DNA from: an uncultured Clostridia bacterium
GTDB lineage: Bacteria > Bacillota > Clostridia > TANB77 > CAG-508
NCBI GenBank assembly: GCA_934122035.1
Contig: CAKOVP010000004.1
Location: 1 to 56,863 of the forward strand
Direction: 5' to 3'
Length of the DNA: 56,863 bases
The notes below the pieces were generated by a model. It had not been told where the DNA came from. It searched no databases and saw only the letters and a program-made list of their open reading frames with translations. The position numbers were made by a program, and so were the translations under genes. Shown here in pieces: positions 40,200 to 48,922 of this stretch (positions are counted from its first letter, which is position 1; every line of letters begins with the position of its first letter).

Positions 40200-41138
40200 T
40201 TATCCTAATAATTTTATTGTCTCATTTTCTATTTTGTATTTATTTGTTTCTTTATCTAATTTAAACGCAACTAAACTTTGATCTAGTTTTCCTTCGTTTT
40301 GTCTTAAATCTGTTGTAAATAGTAGATTTATTTTTTCTGGTTCCAATCCATTCATTACAATTATTTTAAAACATTCTGCCATATGACGTTCATCTTCGCA
40401 TTGAAGAATTAATTGTGGAAGCATTCTAAATCCTGAATCCATTGATGAGAAGTTTGAATAAAAGTCTTTGTATAATTTCATTCTATCTTCTAATTTTTTC
40501 TCCCATTCTTCTTCTCTTCTAATTATTTCAAAGATTAAGTCTATACTTTTTTCTTGTTTGCTAAGTGTTATCTTTGGTCCTGTTGTTTTGAATGCCTTGT
40601 TCATATTTTTTGCTGTAATTTGTGTTTTTACTTGATATCCTGCAAAAGCTTGTACCTTATTTTTATATGCTATTAAAGTTTGATTTGCTGCAAGTCTTTT
40701 TTTAATCATTGCAACAGGTTTTGTGTTATCTGTTGGTTGCCATTTACATTCTATACCTCTTGAATTTAATAGATATTTTCCCATCTTTTCCATACAGTAT
40801 ACTCTGTAAATGCCCTTACCATCTTCAGAATTGAAGTAATATCTTGTTAATATTTTTGTTTTTACTAATTGCTCTAATTTATTATTCAATTTATCTTGAG
40901 ATTTAAGTTCATATTTATCTGTATCTAAAAGACAGAATAATTGTCTTGATGTTATAAATTCGAACTCATTTACTAATTCCATAATTTTAAAATGAACATC
41001 TGATATATGTCCTACATTTATTTTTTGTATTATTTGGTTTATAGACACATATCCGTCTTTTCCGTCAAATACCTTTATTTCTCCTTCTCTTATTGCAAAA
41101 GGAGATACTTTTGTTTTAATCTCTGAATCTTCTACCAT
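40200..41138 (-). CDS. Replication-relaxation-like winged-helix protein
   Basis: 312 residues. The N-terminal third is a winged helix of the kind in the PF13814 replication-relaxation family: HFKIMELVNEFEFITSRQLF, then LNNKLEQLVKTKILTRYYF and GIYRVYCMEKMGKYLL. The C-terminal part is alpha/beta with MLPQLILQCEDERHMAEC and ends KYKIENETIKLLG. The start is the ATG at 41136-41138, which has AGGGGG 10 nt upstream; the ATG at 41216 lacks a ribosome binding site. Relatives are plasmid or ICE proteins. Here it faces the VirD4-like gene across the hairpin element, suggesting a two-gene module. Assignment by motif layout only. Confidence 0.6.
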   Translation of the reverse strand: MVEDSEIKTKVSPFAIREGEIKVFDGKDGYVSINQIIQKINVGHISDVHFKIMELVNEFEFITSRQLFCLLDTDKYELKSQDKLNNKLEQLVKTKILTRYYFNSEDGKGIYRVYCMEKMGKYLLNSRGIECKWQPTDNTKPVAMIKKRLAANQTLIAYKNKVQAFAGYQVKTQITAKNMNKAFKTTGPKITLSKQEKSIDLIFEIIRREEEWEKKLEDRMKLYKDFYSNFSSMDSGFRMLPQLILQCEDERHMAECFKIIVMNGLEPEKINLLFTTDLRQNEGKLDQSLVAFKLDKETNKYKIENETIKLLG

Positions 41139-41241
41139 TTTTCTCTTTCCCCCTATAATTATACTAATTTTAGTTTTATTATCATTTGGTATTATAACAA
41201 TTTTATTCTTCCACATTTTTTTAAATTTGTCAATAGTAAGC

Positions 41242-41955
41242 TTATTTCATTAGGCTTTCTACTTCTTTTGCAGTCAAATAACGCCATTTTCCTATTTCTA
41301 AGTTTTTTACATCTAAGCCAGCAACTTTTCTTCTATGTAAAGCAAGCACTTTTTTATCTATTGCTTCACACATTTTTCTAACTTCTCTATTTTTTCCTTC
41401 ATGTATTGTTATTTGTACTCTAGAAAATTGCTTTTCTTCATCTGTTTTTAGTATTTTAACTTTTGCCTTTCCAGATGTGTAGTCTTCTATTTTTACACCA
41501 TTTTCTAATTTCTCTACATCCTCTTTTGTTACAATTCCTTTTACGGTAACTGTATATGTTTTTTCAACTTCGTTTTTAGGATGTGTAATTTTGTTTATAA
41601 ATTCTCCGTCATTGCTTAGAAGTATTGCACCAGATGTATACATATCTAGTCTTCCAACTGGTAATATTTTTTCTTTAACTTTTACTAAATCTAATACTGT
41701 TGGCCTATCAAATTGATCTTTTACAGTTGTAACATAGCCTATTGGCTTGTTTAATAATATATATACGTGTTTTTCTATTTTATCTACTTTTACTCCGTCA
41801 AATTCTACAATATCATTTTCTGGTTTTATTTTTGTTCCAAGTTCTGTAACAATTTTGCCATTTACTTTTACCCTGCCAGCTAAAATGTATTCTTCACATT
41901 TTCTTCTGGCTGCAATTCCATTATTGGCTAAATATTTTTGTAGTCTTTCTTCCAT
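41242..41955 (-). CDS. rluB: rRNA pseudouridine synthase, RsuA/RluB/RluE family
   Basis: Isomerises uridine in rRNA (RluB-type at 23S U2605 by homology). The N-terminal S4 domain is RLQKYLANNGIAARRKCEEY. The catalytic Asp is in GRLDMYTSGAILLSNDGEF, with EGKNREVRKMC near the C-terminus. 237 residues, normal length. It lies between the replication-relaxation-like gene and the RluD-type gene. The choice of RluB over RsuA is probable, not certain. Confidence 0.9.
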   Translation of the reverse strand: MEERLQKYLANNGIAARRKCEEYILAGRVKVNGKIVTELGTKIKPENDIVEFDGVKVDKIEKHVYILLNKPIGYVTTVKDQFDRPTVLDLVKVKEKILPVGRLDMYTSGAILLSNDGEFINKITHPKNEVEKTYTVTVKGIVTKEDVEKLENGVKIEDYTSGKAKVKILKTDEEKQFSRVQITIHEGKNREVRKMCEAIDKKVLALHRRKVAGLDVKNLEIGKWRYLTAKEVESLMK

Positions 41956-42074
41956 TTTTATTTTTCCTTTCGAAAGATTATTTTTTTGTAATTAACTTCT
42001 ATTCTTATTAGATATGTCTTCTATAAATTAAAATATAAAAAATTTAGAATATTATAACTTTAGTATCTAAATAT

Positions 42075-42989
42075 TTAACTTGGGCTGTCTAGTTTTGCTA
42101 ATACTTTTTTAAAGTACTCTGGTAATTCTGCTTCCAAGTGCATTTCTTTATTTGTTACTGGATGCTTAAATTCTAGACTTTTAGCATGTAGCATTTGCCC
42201 TTCTACTCCAAATTCGTTTTTCCCGTTTGAGTATACCATATCTCCAACAACTGGATGTCCAATATATGCCATATGAACCCTTATTTGATGTGTTCTTCCT
42301 GTATCTATTTTAAGTTCTAGTAATGTATATTTACCATATCTTTTTAGTACTTTAAAATGTGTTATTGCGTCTTTTCCTTTCGCATCTACAGCCATTTTCT
42401 TTCTGTCTTTTGTACTTCTTGCAATTGGCATATGTATTGTTGCTTCATCTTCTGGAACATTTCCCTTTACAAGCGCAATATATTTTTTTGTAACTTTTCT
42501 TTCTTGAATTTGTTTGCTCATATTCATATGTGCCAAATCGTTTTTTGCAACTATTAATAGCCCAGATGTATCCTTATCTAGTCTATGTACTATTCCTGGT
42601 CTTATTTCTCCTCCTATTCCAGATAAACTATCTTTGCACATTGCAAGTATTGCATTTACCAAAGTTCCATCTGGGTTTCCATTTGCAGGATGCACAACCA
42701 TTCCTTTTGGTTTATTTACAACTATTATATCATTATCTTCGTACACAACAGGCACAGGTATGTCCTGTGCCTCTAATTTTATTTCTTTGGGCTTAGGTAT
42801 GTCTATTGTTAATATATCTCCTATTTCTGGTTTATACGAAGCTTTTTGTAATTTATTATTTACTAATATTTTTTCTTCATCTAATAGTTTTTTTACCATT
42901 GTTCTAGATAAATTTAAGCCACATTCTTCTGATATAAAGCTGTCTAGTCTTTTCTTTTGATTGTTTTCTTTTACAATCACTGTTTCCAA
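42075..42989 (-). CDS. rluD: 23S rRNA pseudouridine synthase, RluD/RluA family
   Basis: 304 residues: N-terminal S4 domain (RLDSFISEECGLNLSRTMVK), then the RluA-family catalytic block GIVHRLDKDTSGLLIVAKND with the active Asp, and TGRTHQIRVHMAYIGHPV. The start is TTG at 42989 with GAGGAG upstream. It begins 2 nt after the end of the polytopic membrane protein, so translation is probably coupled. The lspA gene that often precedes rluD is absent. Confidence 0.93.
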   Translation of the reverse strand: METVIVKENNQKKRLDSFISEECGLNLSRTMVKKLLDEEKILVNNKLQKASYKPEIGDILTIDIPKPKEIKLEAQDIPVPVVYEDNDIIVVNKPKGMVVHPANGNPDGTLVNAILAMCKDSLSGIGGEIRPGIVHRLDKDTSGLLIVAKNDLAHMNMSKQIQERKVTKKYIALVKGNVPEDEATIHMPIARSTKDRKKMAVDAKGKDAITHFKVLKRYGKYTLLELKIDTGRTHQIRVHMAYIGHPVVGDMVYSNGKNEFGVEGQMLHAKSLEFKHPVTNKEMHLEAELPEYFKKVLAKLDSPS

Positions 42990-42991
42990 TT

Positions 42992-44749
42992 TTATTCTCC
43001 TCTTTGATATATTACAAAATTATCATCTTTATATAGTTCTGTATATTTTGAATCTCTTGAAATAAGCATATTCAATTTTGAATTTTTTGCAACTATTATA
43101 TGTGTTATTCCATATTGCTCAAATGTATTTTCATAATATCTTGATATTCCAGAAGTTTTTATATAATCTGAGAAAATATCTCTTCCTTCAAATTTTCCTT
43201 CTGAATTTTTACTACCATTAAATTCTGGTGCATACAAGTCTGCTCTCGAGTCTATAAATACTGGTATGTCTTGATATAATAAATAGCTTCCGTAATTGTA
43301 TTCATTAAATAATTTTATATTGTCTAAATCCAAGTTTTCCTTCATCCAAGCAGCTGCTTCAACTGGATATGTAGAAGTACTTACATATTTGTCATTTAAT
43401 TTTGGTTTTACTTCTATTACAGAAAATAGTACAACAATTAAAAATGCTACAGTTGTTCCTAAACTTGTTGCAAGTAGTTTTTCTAGCTCTTTTAAGCCTC
43501 TCTCATCATATTTATCGAATAACTCTACAATCATTTTTGTTAATATTGCCGCTCCAAATAACAAGAACATAGACTCTTGTCTTCTAGTCATAAACATTAG
43601 AAATGCAAGTCCAGCAAGCATAAATAAATCTTTTAATCTTATTTTAACATCTGTAAATATTAGCAATGCAAATACTGCTGTTATTACAACCAATAATTCT
43701 GGGTTATTTATTAGTGTTAAAGGCAAGTGTTCACTTATATTTTCTGTTGTGTTACCTTTCATTGTTTTATATAAATATGTGTATGGAGTGTCTCCAAGAG
43801 GTGTTAATAATCCTGTAAATGCACATATTACCATTATTAAGATTAACCATTTTACTGCTTTTATTTTTGTATATCTTATTCTATATGGCTTAGCTCTTCT
43901 TTCTTCTCTAGCTTTTATTATTTTGTTTTCATAGACTTTTTCTTCGTCAATTTTAGAAATAAATAAATTTATTTTTTCGTTATATTTTTCTATGTTGCCT
44001 TCTTTTTTAGCTTTCTTTTGATATTTTTTTATTGAATTATTGTAATACCACATTCTCATTTTATGTATTAGGTTTGCATCTATAATTGTATATATTAAAT
44101 ATTCTGCAACATATGGCATAAATATTACAAAGAAGAATGGCCATACCGCACAGTGAAGGTTGGCAATTGCAATTGATATTAAAATTATTCCAGCTGCATA
44201 TCTTTTCTTTTTGGTTTCTAAGAAATTTTCTATTAATAAAATTGTAAGTTCTAATAATATGAAAGTTACAAGTTGTGCACGAGCAGCTATATAAGCATTA
44301 AACATAAACATTGTACCTATTGTAATTATAAATGACATTGGCCTATTTTTAGATATTTTTACATTTGTAAAATAAATTGTAACACCTAAAATTGCTGAAA
44401 ATACTAATGTAGATATAAATATTCCAGTAAAACCACCTACACTATATATAAGGTAAATCATAAGATCATATGCCCAATGAGGATAAGTATATGGTAAATT
44501 TTCATGCCAAGAAAATGGATCTTGCATATCTACTGTTTTTGTATTTACTATATGTTCTCCTATTTTTATTGTATAATATGTATCATTTTGTAATGTAACC
44601 GGACATATTGCAGCACTAAATATTATTATTGCCACAACAGCTAGTATTGTTACTTTTATGCCTATTATTTTAGGTGAATCTTCCTGTTTTATTTTTTTTG
44701 CTTTTACTTTTCCATTTTTTTCTTTCTCTTTATCTTTTTTATTTAACAC
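42992..44749 (-). CDS. Polytopic membrane protein, GT-C glycosyltransferase-like
   Basis: 585 residues: a highly basic Lys-rich cytoplasmic N-terminus (about 1-28), then about 11-12 TM helices, with a soluble C-terminal domain (about 480-585) containing EYNYGSYLLYQDIPVFIDSR. The first extracytoplasmic loop carries acidic motifs (NDTYYTIKIGEHI, MQDPFSWHENLPYTYPHWAYD), the layout of GT-C enzymes that use polyprenyl-phosphate sugars. The start is GTG with GGAG upstream. It overlaps functionally with nothing nearby except coupling to the RluD-type gene. A glycosyltransferase role is inference from topology. Confidence 0.62.
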   Translation of the reverse strand: MLNKKDKEKEKNGKVKAKKIKQEDSPKIIGIKVTILAVVAIIIFSAAICPVTLQNDTYYTIKIGEHIVNTKTVDMQDPFSWHENLPYTYPHWAYDLMIYLIYSVGGFTGIFISTLVFSAILGVTIYFTNVKISKNRPMSFIITIGTMFMFNAYIAARAQLVTFILLELTILLIENFLETKKKRYAAGIILISIAIANLHCAVWPFFFVIFMPYVAEYLIYTIIDANLIHKMRMWYYNNSIKKYQKKAKKEGNIEKYNEKINLFISKIDEEKVYENKIIKAREERRAKPYRIRYTKIKAVKWLILIMVICAFTGLLTPLGDTPYTYLYKTMKGNTTENISEHLPLTLINNPELLVVITAVFALLIFTDVKIRLKDLFMLAGLAFLMFMTRRQESMFLLFGAAILTKMIVELFDKYDERGLKELEKLLATSLGTTVAFLIVVLFSVIEVKPKLNDKYVSTSTYPVEAAAWMKENLDLDNIKLFNEYNYGSYLLYQDIPVFIDSRADLYAPEFNGSKNSEGKFEGRDIFSDYIKTSGISRYYENTFEQYGITHIIVAKNSKLNMLISRDSKYTELYKDDNFVIYQRGE

Positions 44750-44899
44750 ATTTTTTCTCCTTTTGTATAGTATTTTTTCATTGACAATTATATCAGTTTA
44801 CCTCTTAAAGAGCAATATAAAAGAGAAAAAGTTTTTGCAAAACTACCTTTGAGTAATTTTGTTTTTTGCTTTTTCCCTTTTGTTTATTACATTTTTCAA

Positions 44900-45781
44900 T
44901 TATTGTAATTGCTTTGCAACTTCTTCAGCAAAGTTTTCTTCTTTTTTCTCTATTCCTTCGCCTCTTTCAAGTCTTGCAAATTTTGTAACTGTTGCACCTT
45001 TTTCTTTTAATAATTGGCTAACTTTTATATCCGGATTTTTAACAAATTCTTGATCTAATAAGCATATTTCAGCATAGAATTTTCCAAGTCTTCCTTGTAC
45101 CATTTTTTCTGCTATAGCTTCTGGTTTTCCTTCATTCATAGCTTGGATTTTTAGGATTTCCATTTCTTTGTTTACTCTTTCTTGAGGAACTTCTGCTTCA
45201 TTTAAGAATTCTGGTTTTGCAGCTGCTATTTGCATACAAATATCTTTTGCAAGTTCTTCTGTTCCGTTTTCCATTTCTACAAGTACTGCAATTTTTCCTT
45301 CTCCATGGATGTATTTTGCAACTATTCCATTTGCAGATTCGAATCTTGCAAATCTTCTTATTGATATATTTTCTCCTATTGTTGCAATTTTATCTGTTAA
45401 AACATCTTTTACAGTTTTTCCTGCTTCTACCATAGATTCTTCTGCAAGTAATGCTTCTACATCTGCTGGATTGTTTAATGCAACTTGTTTTGCAACATCA
45501 CTAACAAATTTCTTGAATTCTGCATTTTGTGCAACGAAGTCTGTTTCTGCATTAACTTCAACAACTGCTCCTAATTTTCCGCCTTCTGCAACATATCCTT
45601 CAACTAATCCTTCTGCAGCAATTCTTGATGATTTTTTTGCAGCTTTTGTTATACCTTTTTCTCTTAGTAATTCCATAGCTTTTTCCATATCACCATTTGT
45701 TTCTGTTAATACTTTTTTGCAGTCCATCATTCCTGCACCTGTTTTTTCTCTTAATTCCTTTACTTGGCTTGCTGTTATCAT
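44900..45781 (-). CDS. tsf: Elongation factor Ts
   Basis: Nucleotide exchange factor for EF-Tu. 293 residues: N-terminal UBA-like domain MITASQVKELREKTGAGMMDCKK, then the core signatures EGLVEGYVAEGGKLG, VEVNAETDFVAQN and KYIHGEGKIAVLVEM. The C-terminal tail (EGIEKKEENFAEEVAKQLQ) is family-typical. It follows rpsB in the usual order, but a strong hairpin and a decayed palindrome copy lie between them. Confidence 0.97.
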   Translation of the reverse strand: MITASQVKELREKTGAGMMDCKKVLTETNGDMEKAMELLREKGITKAAKKSSRIAAEGLVEGYVAEGGKLGAVVEVNAETDFVAQNAEFKKFVSDVAKQVALNNPADVEALLAEESMVEAGKTVKDVLTDKIATIGENISIRRFARFESANGIVAKYIHGEGKIAVLVEMENGTEELAKDICMQIAAAKPEFLNEAEVPQERVNKEMEILKIQAMNEGKPEAIAEKMVQGRLGKFYAEICLLDQEFVKNPDIKVSQLLKEKGATVTKFARLERGEGIEKKEENFAEEVAKQLQ

Positions 45782-45802
45782 TTTATATCCTCCTTTTTAT
45801 TA

Positions 45803-45832
45803 TCGCCCAAATTTGGCGTCCTTATTTAGCGA
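45803..45832. repeat. TCGCCCAA palindrome, copy 3 (decayed)
   Basis: TCGCCCAAATTTGGCGTCC followed by TTATTTAGCGA aligns end to end with the copy at 51783, with several substitutions in the right arm. It sits next to the tsf ribosome binding site. Confidence 0.55.
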
Positions 45833-45840
45833 ATTTAATT

Positions 45841-45889
45841 AAACAATAAGGGATAGGGCAGATGCCCTACCCCTCTCTTGGTATTGTTT
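45841..45889 (-). terminator. Hairpin between rpsB and tsf
   Basis: Inner stem GGGATAGGGCA / TGCCCTACCCC with a 2-nt loop and outer arms AAACAATA / TATTGTTT. On the minus strand a T-rich stretch follows. It would reduce read-through from rpsB into tsf. Confidence 0.75.
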
Positions 45890-45901
45890 TTATTTTTGTT
45901 A

Positions 45902-46687
45902 TTATTTATTTTCTGTTTCTTCAGCTTCTGCTACAACTTCTTCAATATCTTTTGGTTCTTCTGTAGCTTCTTCTTGAGCATCTTCTGATTCAGCTTCTAG
46001 AGCTTCACCTTGACGTCCTTCTATTATTGCATTTGCCATAACATCTGCTATTAATTTAACAGCTCTTATAGCATCGTCATTTCCAGGTATTACATAGTCA
46101 ACATCTTCTGGATTGCAGTTTGTATCTACTAATCCTATTGTTGGTATGTTTAGTTTTCTAGCTTCTAATACAGCATTTCTTTCTTTTTTAGGATCTACTA
46201 AGAATATAACTCCTGGTAGTTCTGTCATTTCTTTTATTCCACCTAAGTTTTTATCTAGTTTTTCCATTTCTTTCTTTAATAGAATTACTTCTTTTTTAGG
46301 TAGTACATCAAATGTACCATCTTCTTCCATTTTTTCTAGTTGATTTAATCTTTCAACTCTCTTTTTGATTGTATCGAAGTTTGTAAGCATTCCACCTAAC
46401 CATCTTTGGTTTACGTAGAACATTCCGCTTTTTTCAGCTGCTTCTTTCATACAGTCTTGAGCTTGTTTTTTAGTTCCTACAAATAGAACTGTTTTTCCTT
46501 CCTCAGCTTGTTCTCTTAAGAATTCATAAGCTTCGTCAATTTTTTTAGATGTTTTTTGTAAGTCGATGATGTGAATTCCGTTTCTAGCTTGGAATATGTA
46601 TTCAGCCATTCTAGGATCCCATCTTCTTGTTTGATGTCCAAAATGAACACCAGCTTCTAGTAATTGTTTCATTGCAACTACTGCCAT
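45902..46687 (-). CDS. rpsB: 30S ribosomal protein S2
   Basis: 261 residues. MKQLLEAGVHFGHQTRRWDP, YIFQARNGIHIIDLQKT, NQRWLGGMLTNFDTI and PTIGLVDTNCNPEDVDY are canonical S2 blocks. A strongly acidic C-terminal tail (about 30 residues of E/A/D, ending EETENK) extends the protein, as in some Clostridia. AGGAGG precedes the ATG. It is driven by its own promoter through a folded leader of about 120 nt. Confidence 0.97.
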   Translation of the reverse strand: MAVVAMKQLLEAGVHFGHQTRRWDPRMAEYIFQARNGIHIIDLQKTSKKIDEAYEFLREQAEEGKTVLFVGTKKQAQDCMKEAAEKSGMFYVNQRWLGGMLTNFDTIKKRVERLNQLEKMEEDGTFDVLPKKEVILLKKEMEKLDKNLGGIKEMTELPGVIFLVDPKKERNAVLEARKLNIPTIGLVDTNCNPEDVDYVIPGNDDAIRAVKLIADVMANAIIEGRQGEALEAESEDAQEEATEEPKDIEEVVAEAEETENK

Positions 46688-46716
46688 AATTTTTTCCTCC
46701 TTTTAGTTTTACCCTC

Positions 46717-46795
46717 CACAAATTTTCCAACACTTATAAGGAACTTTTATACTAAAAATTTTATAAAAGCACTGCCTTTTAAGCTAAGATTTGTG
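46717..46795 (-). ncRNA. Structured rpsB leader (candidate)
   Basis: In the rpsB 5' UTR CACAAAT (46789-46795 on the minus strand) can pair with ATTTGTG (46717-46723), just before GGAGGG, and AAAAG/CTTTT forms an internal hairpin. Position and length suit an S2 autoregulatory leader, but no known model was recognised. Confidence 0.4.
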
Positions 46796-46816
46796 TGCGT
46801 ATTTTCAACAGGAATT

Positions 46817-46845
46817 ATTATATCAAAAAAATAGTGTATTTGCAA
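46817..46845 (-). promoter_or_regulatory. Promoter of rpsB
   Basis: Minus-strand TTGCAA (46840-46845), 17-nt spacer, TATAAT (46817-46822) with TGa before it. Confidence 0.75.
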
Positions 46846-46984
46846 GTACTTTTTGCATTTTTCCTAATTTTCCTAATTTTCTATAATTTTAAATTTGTTT
46901 CGTATTTTCTATTTTCTTTTTCTTCTTTTTATGATAAAATGTGACAAAATATGAATAAAAATTTTATTTTTATGGAGGTAACAA

Positions 46985-47260
46985 ATGAATTTAAATAAAT
47001 GTGAACGTTGTGGTTGTTTTTTTGCATCTAAAGATTGTGTATGCCCTAATTGCAGAGCTAAAGATGAAAACGATATAAATCAGTTGAAGAATTTTTTAAC
47101 AGACTCTGATAATTCTGTTTCAGTTGAAACTCTATCTTCGGAAACTGGTGTTTCTTTAAAAAATGTAAATAGATATTTGCAAGATAAAGATTTGTATTTA
47201 ACACTTACAAATTTAGGCTTAAATTCTAGTTCAGATTTTCCAAATATAAATTTATTTTAA
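46985..47260 (+). CDS. YvyF-like small zinc-finger/HTH protein
   Basis: 91 residues. Two CxxC pairs (KCERCGCFF and CVCPNCRAK) make a zinc ribbon, followed by a short helical segment with a MerR-like turn (SVETLSSETGVSLKNVNRYL). This arrangement matches the family around Bacillus YvyF (flagellar operon protein TIGR03826), but no flagellar gene is nearby. The ribosome binding site is TGGAGG. It is divergent from rpsB. Role unknown; perhaps a regulator or RNA/DNA-binding adaptor. Confidence 0.7.
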   Translation: MNLNKCERCGCFFASKDCVCPNCRAKDENDINQLKNFLTDSDNSVSVETLSSETGVSLKNVNRYLQDKDLYLTLTNLGLNSSSDFPNINLF

Positions 47261-47309
47261 AATAGAATGACTCTTTAAATCTTAGGTTTTGAATTTTTTA
47301 TACAGTTAA

Positions 47310-47357
47310 AAATTTATTGGTACACTCAAATTTTAAAAATAAATTCTAGTGCGCAAT
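47310..47357. repeat. AT-rich repeat, possible partner of 29460-29508
   Basis: Runs from AAATTTATT to GTGCGCAAT and aligns with the segment at 29460 with one single-base gap. It lies beyond the terminator of the pdp gene. Weak evidence because of low sequence complexity. Confidence 0.3.
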
Positions 47358-47389
47358 AAAAAAGAATTAGTGTGATATCTTACAAAATA

Positions 47390-47452
47390 AAAGGAGTTCT
47401 TTAATTAAGTAGTTTTAGATAAAACTAAAATACTTAAATTAAGAGCTCTTTT
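47390..47452 (-). terminator. Large hairpin terminator of pdp
   Basis: Arms of about 28 nt (47390-47418 and 47425-47452) with few mismatches and a 6-nt loop, followed by a T-rich stretch on the minus strand. It begins 15 nt beyond the pdp stop. Confidence 0.82.
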
Positions 47453-47467
47453 TATTTCTATTTATTA

Positions 47468-48769
47468 TTATTTTACTACTTCTAGTATATCTGGTATTTT
47501 TTCTGCTTTATGATCACAAATTATATAGTTTTGTTTTAGCTTTTCTACTGCCAATTTTCCTTTTTCTTCGTTATTTGCATAAATAAATGCAACAGTATCC
47601 CCATTTTCTATATGGTCATCAACCTTTTTACAAAGTTCTATTCCAACACTATAATCTATGTTATCTTCCTTTTTTTCTCTTCCGGCACCTAAATGCATTG
47701 CGATTTTTCCTACTTCTTCTGCATTCAATTTTGTAACATATCCTTCTTTTTCGACTATTACTGGAAGTTTATATCTTGCCTTTGCGAATTTTTCAGTATT
47801 TTCTATGTAACTAATATCTCCACTTTGATTTTGAATTAACTCTAAAAACTTTGCATAAGCATTTCCATTATAAATAGCTTCTTCGATTTTTCTCTTATTA
47901 TCTTCTATATTGTTGCCTTTTCCGTCTAACTTTAACATATATGCTCCAAGTTCTAGTACAACTTCTTTTACATCTGGTTCTAACTTACCTTTTAGTGCTT
48001 CCACAGTTTCTATAATTTCTAATGTATTTCCAATCATTCTTCCTAAAGGTTGATCCATATTTGTAATTACACAAACTGTTTCTTTTTTAGCTAATTTTCC
48101 TATGTTAATCATTATTTTTGAAAGTTCTTCTGCTTCTTCTTTTGTTTTCATAAATGCACCGCTTCCGCAAGTTACATCTAGCACAATTTTACTTGCTCCT
48201 GCAGCAATTTTTTTACTCATTATACTAGAGCTTATAAGTGGAATGTTTGCAGTACAATTTATTGAATCTCTTAATGCATATATTTTTTTATCTGCTGGTG
48301 CTAAGTTCATTGTTTGACCAATTAAGCTTATTCCAATTTTATTTACATTGTTTATAAATTCATCTATGCTAATTTCTGTTTTATACCCAGGAATTGCTTC
48401 CAATTTATCCTTTGTTCCCCCTGTGAAGCCTAGTCCTCTTCCAGACATTTTTGCAACTTTTACTCCAAGTGATGCAACAACTGGCATTAGAATTAATGTT
48501 ATTTTATCGCCAATTCCTCCTGTGCTATGCTTATCTACAACATCTCCTATTTTTGATAAGTCTAATACATCACCAGAATAAGCCATAGCTAACGCTAAAT
48601 GTGTTATTTCTTCTTCATCCATTCCGTTAATATAAATTGCCATAACAAGTGCAGCAGCCTGATAATCTGGAATATTTCCAGCTGTATATTCTTTTACAAA
48701 ATATTCTATTTCTGCTTTAGATAATTTTTTATTATTTTGTTTTTTCTCTATAATATCTAATATATTCAT
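47468..48769 (-). CDS. pdp: Pyrimidine-nucleoside phosphorylase
   Basis: Cleaves thymidine/uridine/deoxyuridine with phosphate for nucleoside salvage. 433 residues with the family blocks DIIEKKQNNKKLSKAEIEYF, VDKHSTGGIGDKITL, the phosphate-site SGRGLGFTGGTKDKLEAIPG, and the C-terminal domain GREKKEDNIDYSVGI. AAAAGGAG precedes the ATG. Deoxyribose-phosphate genes are not adjacent. Pdp versus thymidine phosphorylase (DeoA) cannot be distinguished firmly, but Firmicutes context favours Pdp. Confidence 0.94.
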   Translation of the reverse strand: MNILDIIEKKQNNKKLSKAEIEYFVKEYTAGNIPDYQAAALVMAIYINGMDEEEITHLALAMAYSGDVLDLSKIGDVVDKHSTGGIGDKITLILMPVVASLGVKVAKMSGRGLGFTGGTKDKLEAIPGYKTEISIDEFINNVNKIGISLIGQTMNLAPADKKIYALRDSINCTANIPLISSSIMSKKIAAGASKIVLDVTCGSGAFMKTKEEAEELSKIMINIGKLAKKETVCVITNMDQPLGRMIGNTLEIIETVEALKGKLEPDVKEVVLELGAYMLKLDGKGNNIEDNKRKIEEAIYNGNAYAKFLELIQNQSGDISYIENTEKFAKARYKLPVIVEKEGYVTKLNAEEVGKIAMHLGAGREKKEDNIDYSVGIELCKKVDDHIENGDTVAFIYANNEEKGKLAVEKLKQNYIICDHKAEKIPDILEVVK

Positions 48770-48922
48770 ATCTAGTTATTTTCTCCTTTTACATATAAAT
48801 TTTAGTTTCAAATTTATAGTTTGTTCTCTCAAAGTTTAATCACATTTAATATTCTATTTATTTGGCTGCAATTTTTTTCTATGATTATTATCGTCAATGT
48901 TTTTTATTGCAATCACCAAATT

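Noticed and set aside
37537..41216. An integrative conjugative element.
   Set aside because: Only the coupling-type ATPase and the replication-relaxation-like gene are present; no integrase, relaxase, VirB4/VirB6 or flanking direct repeats were found.
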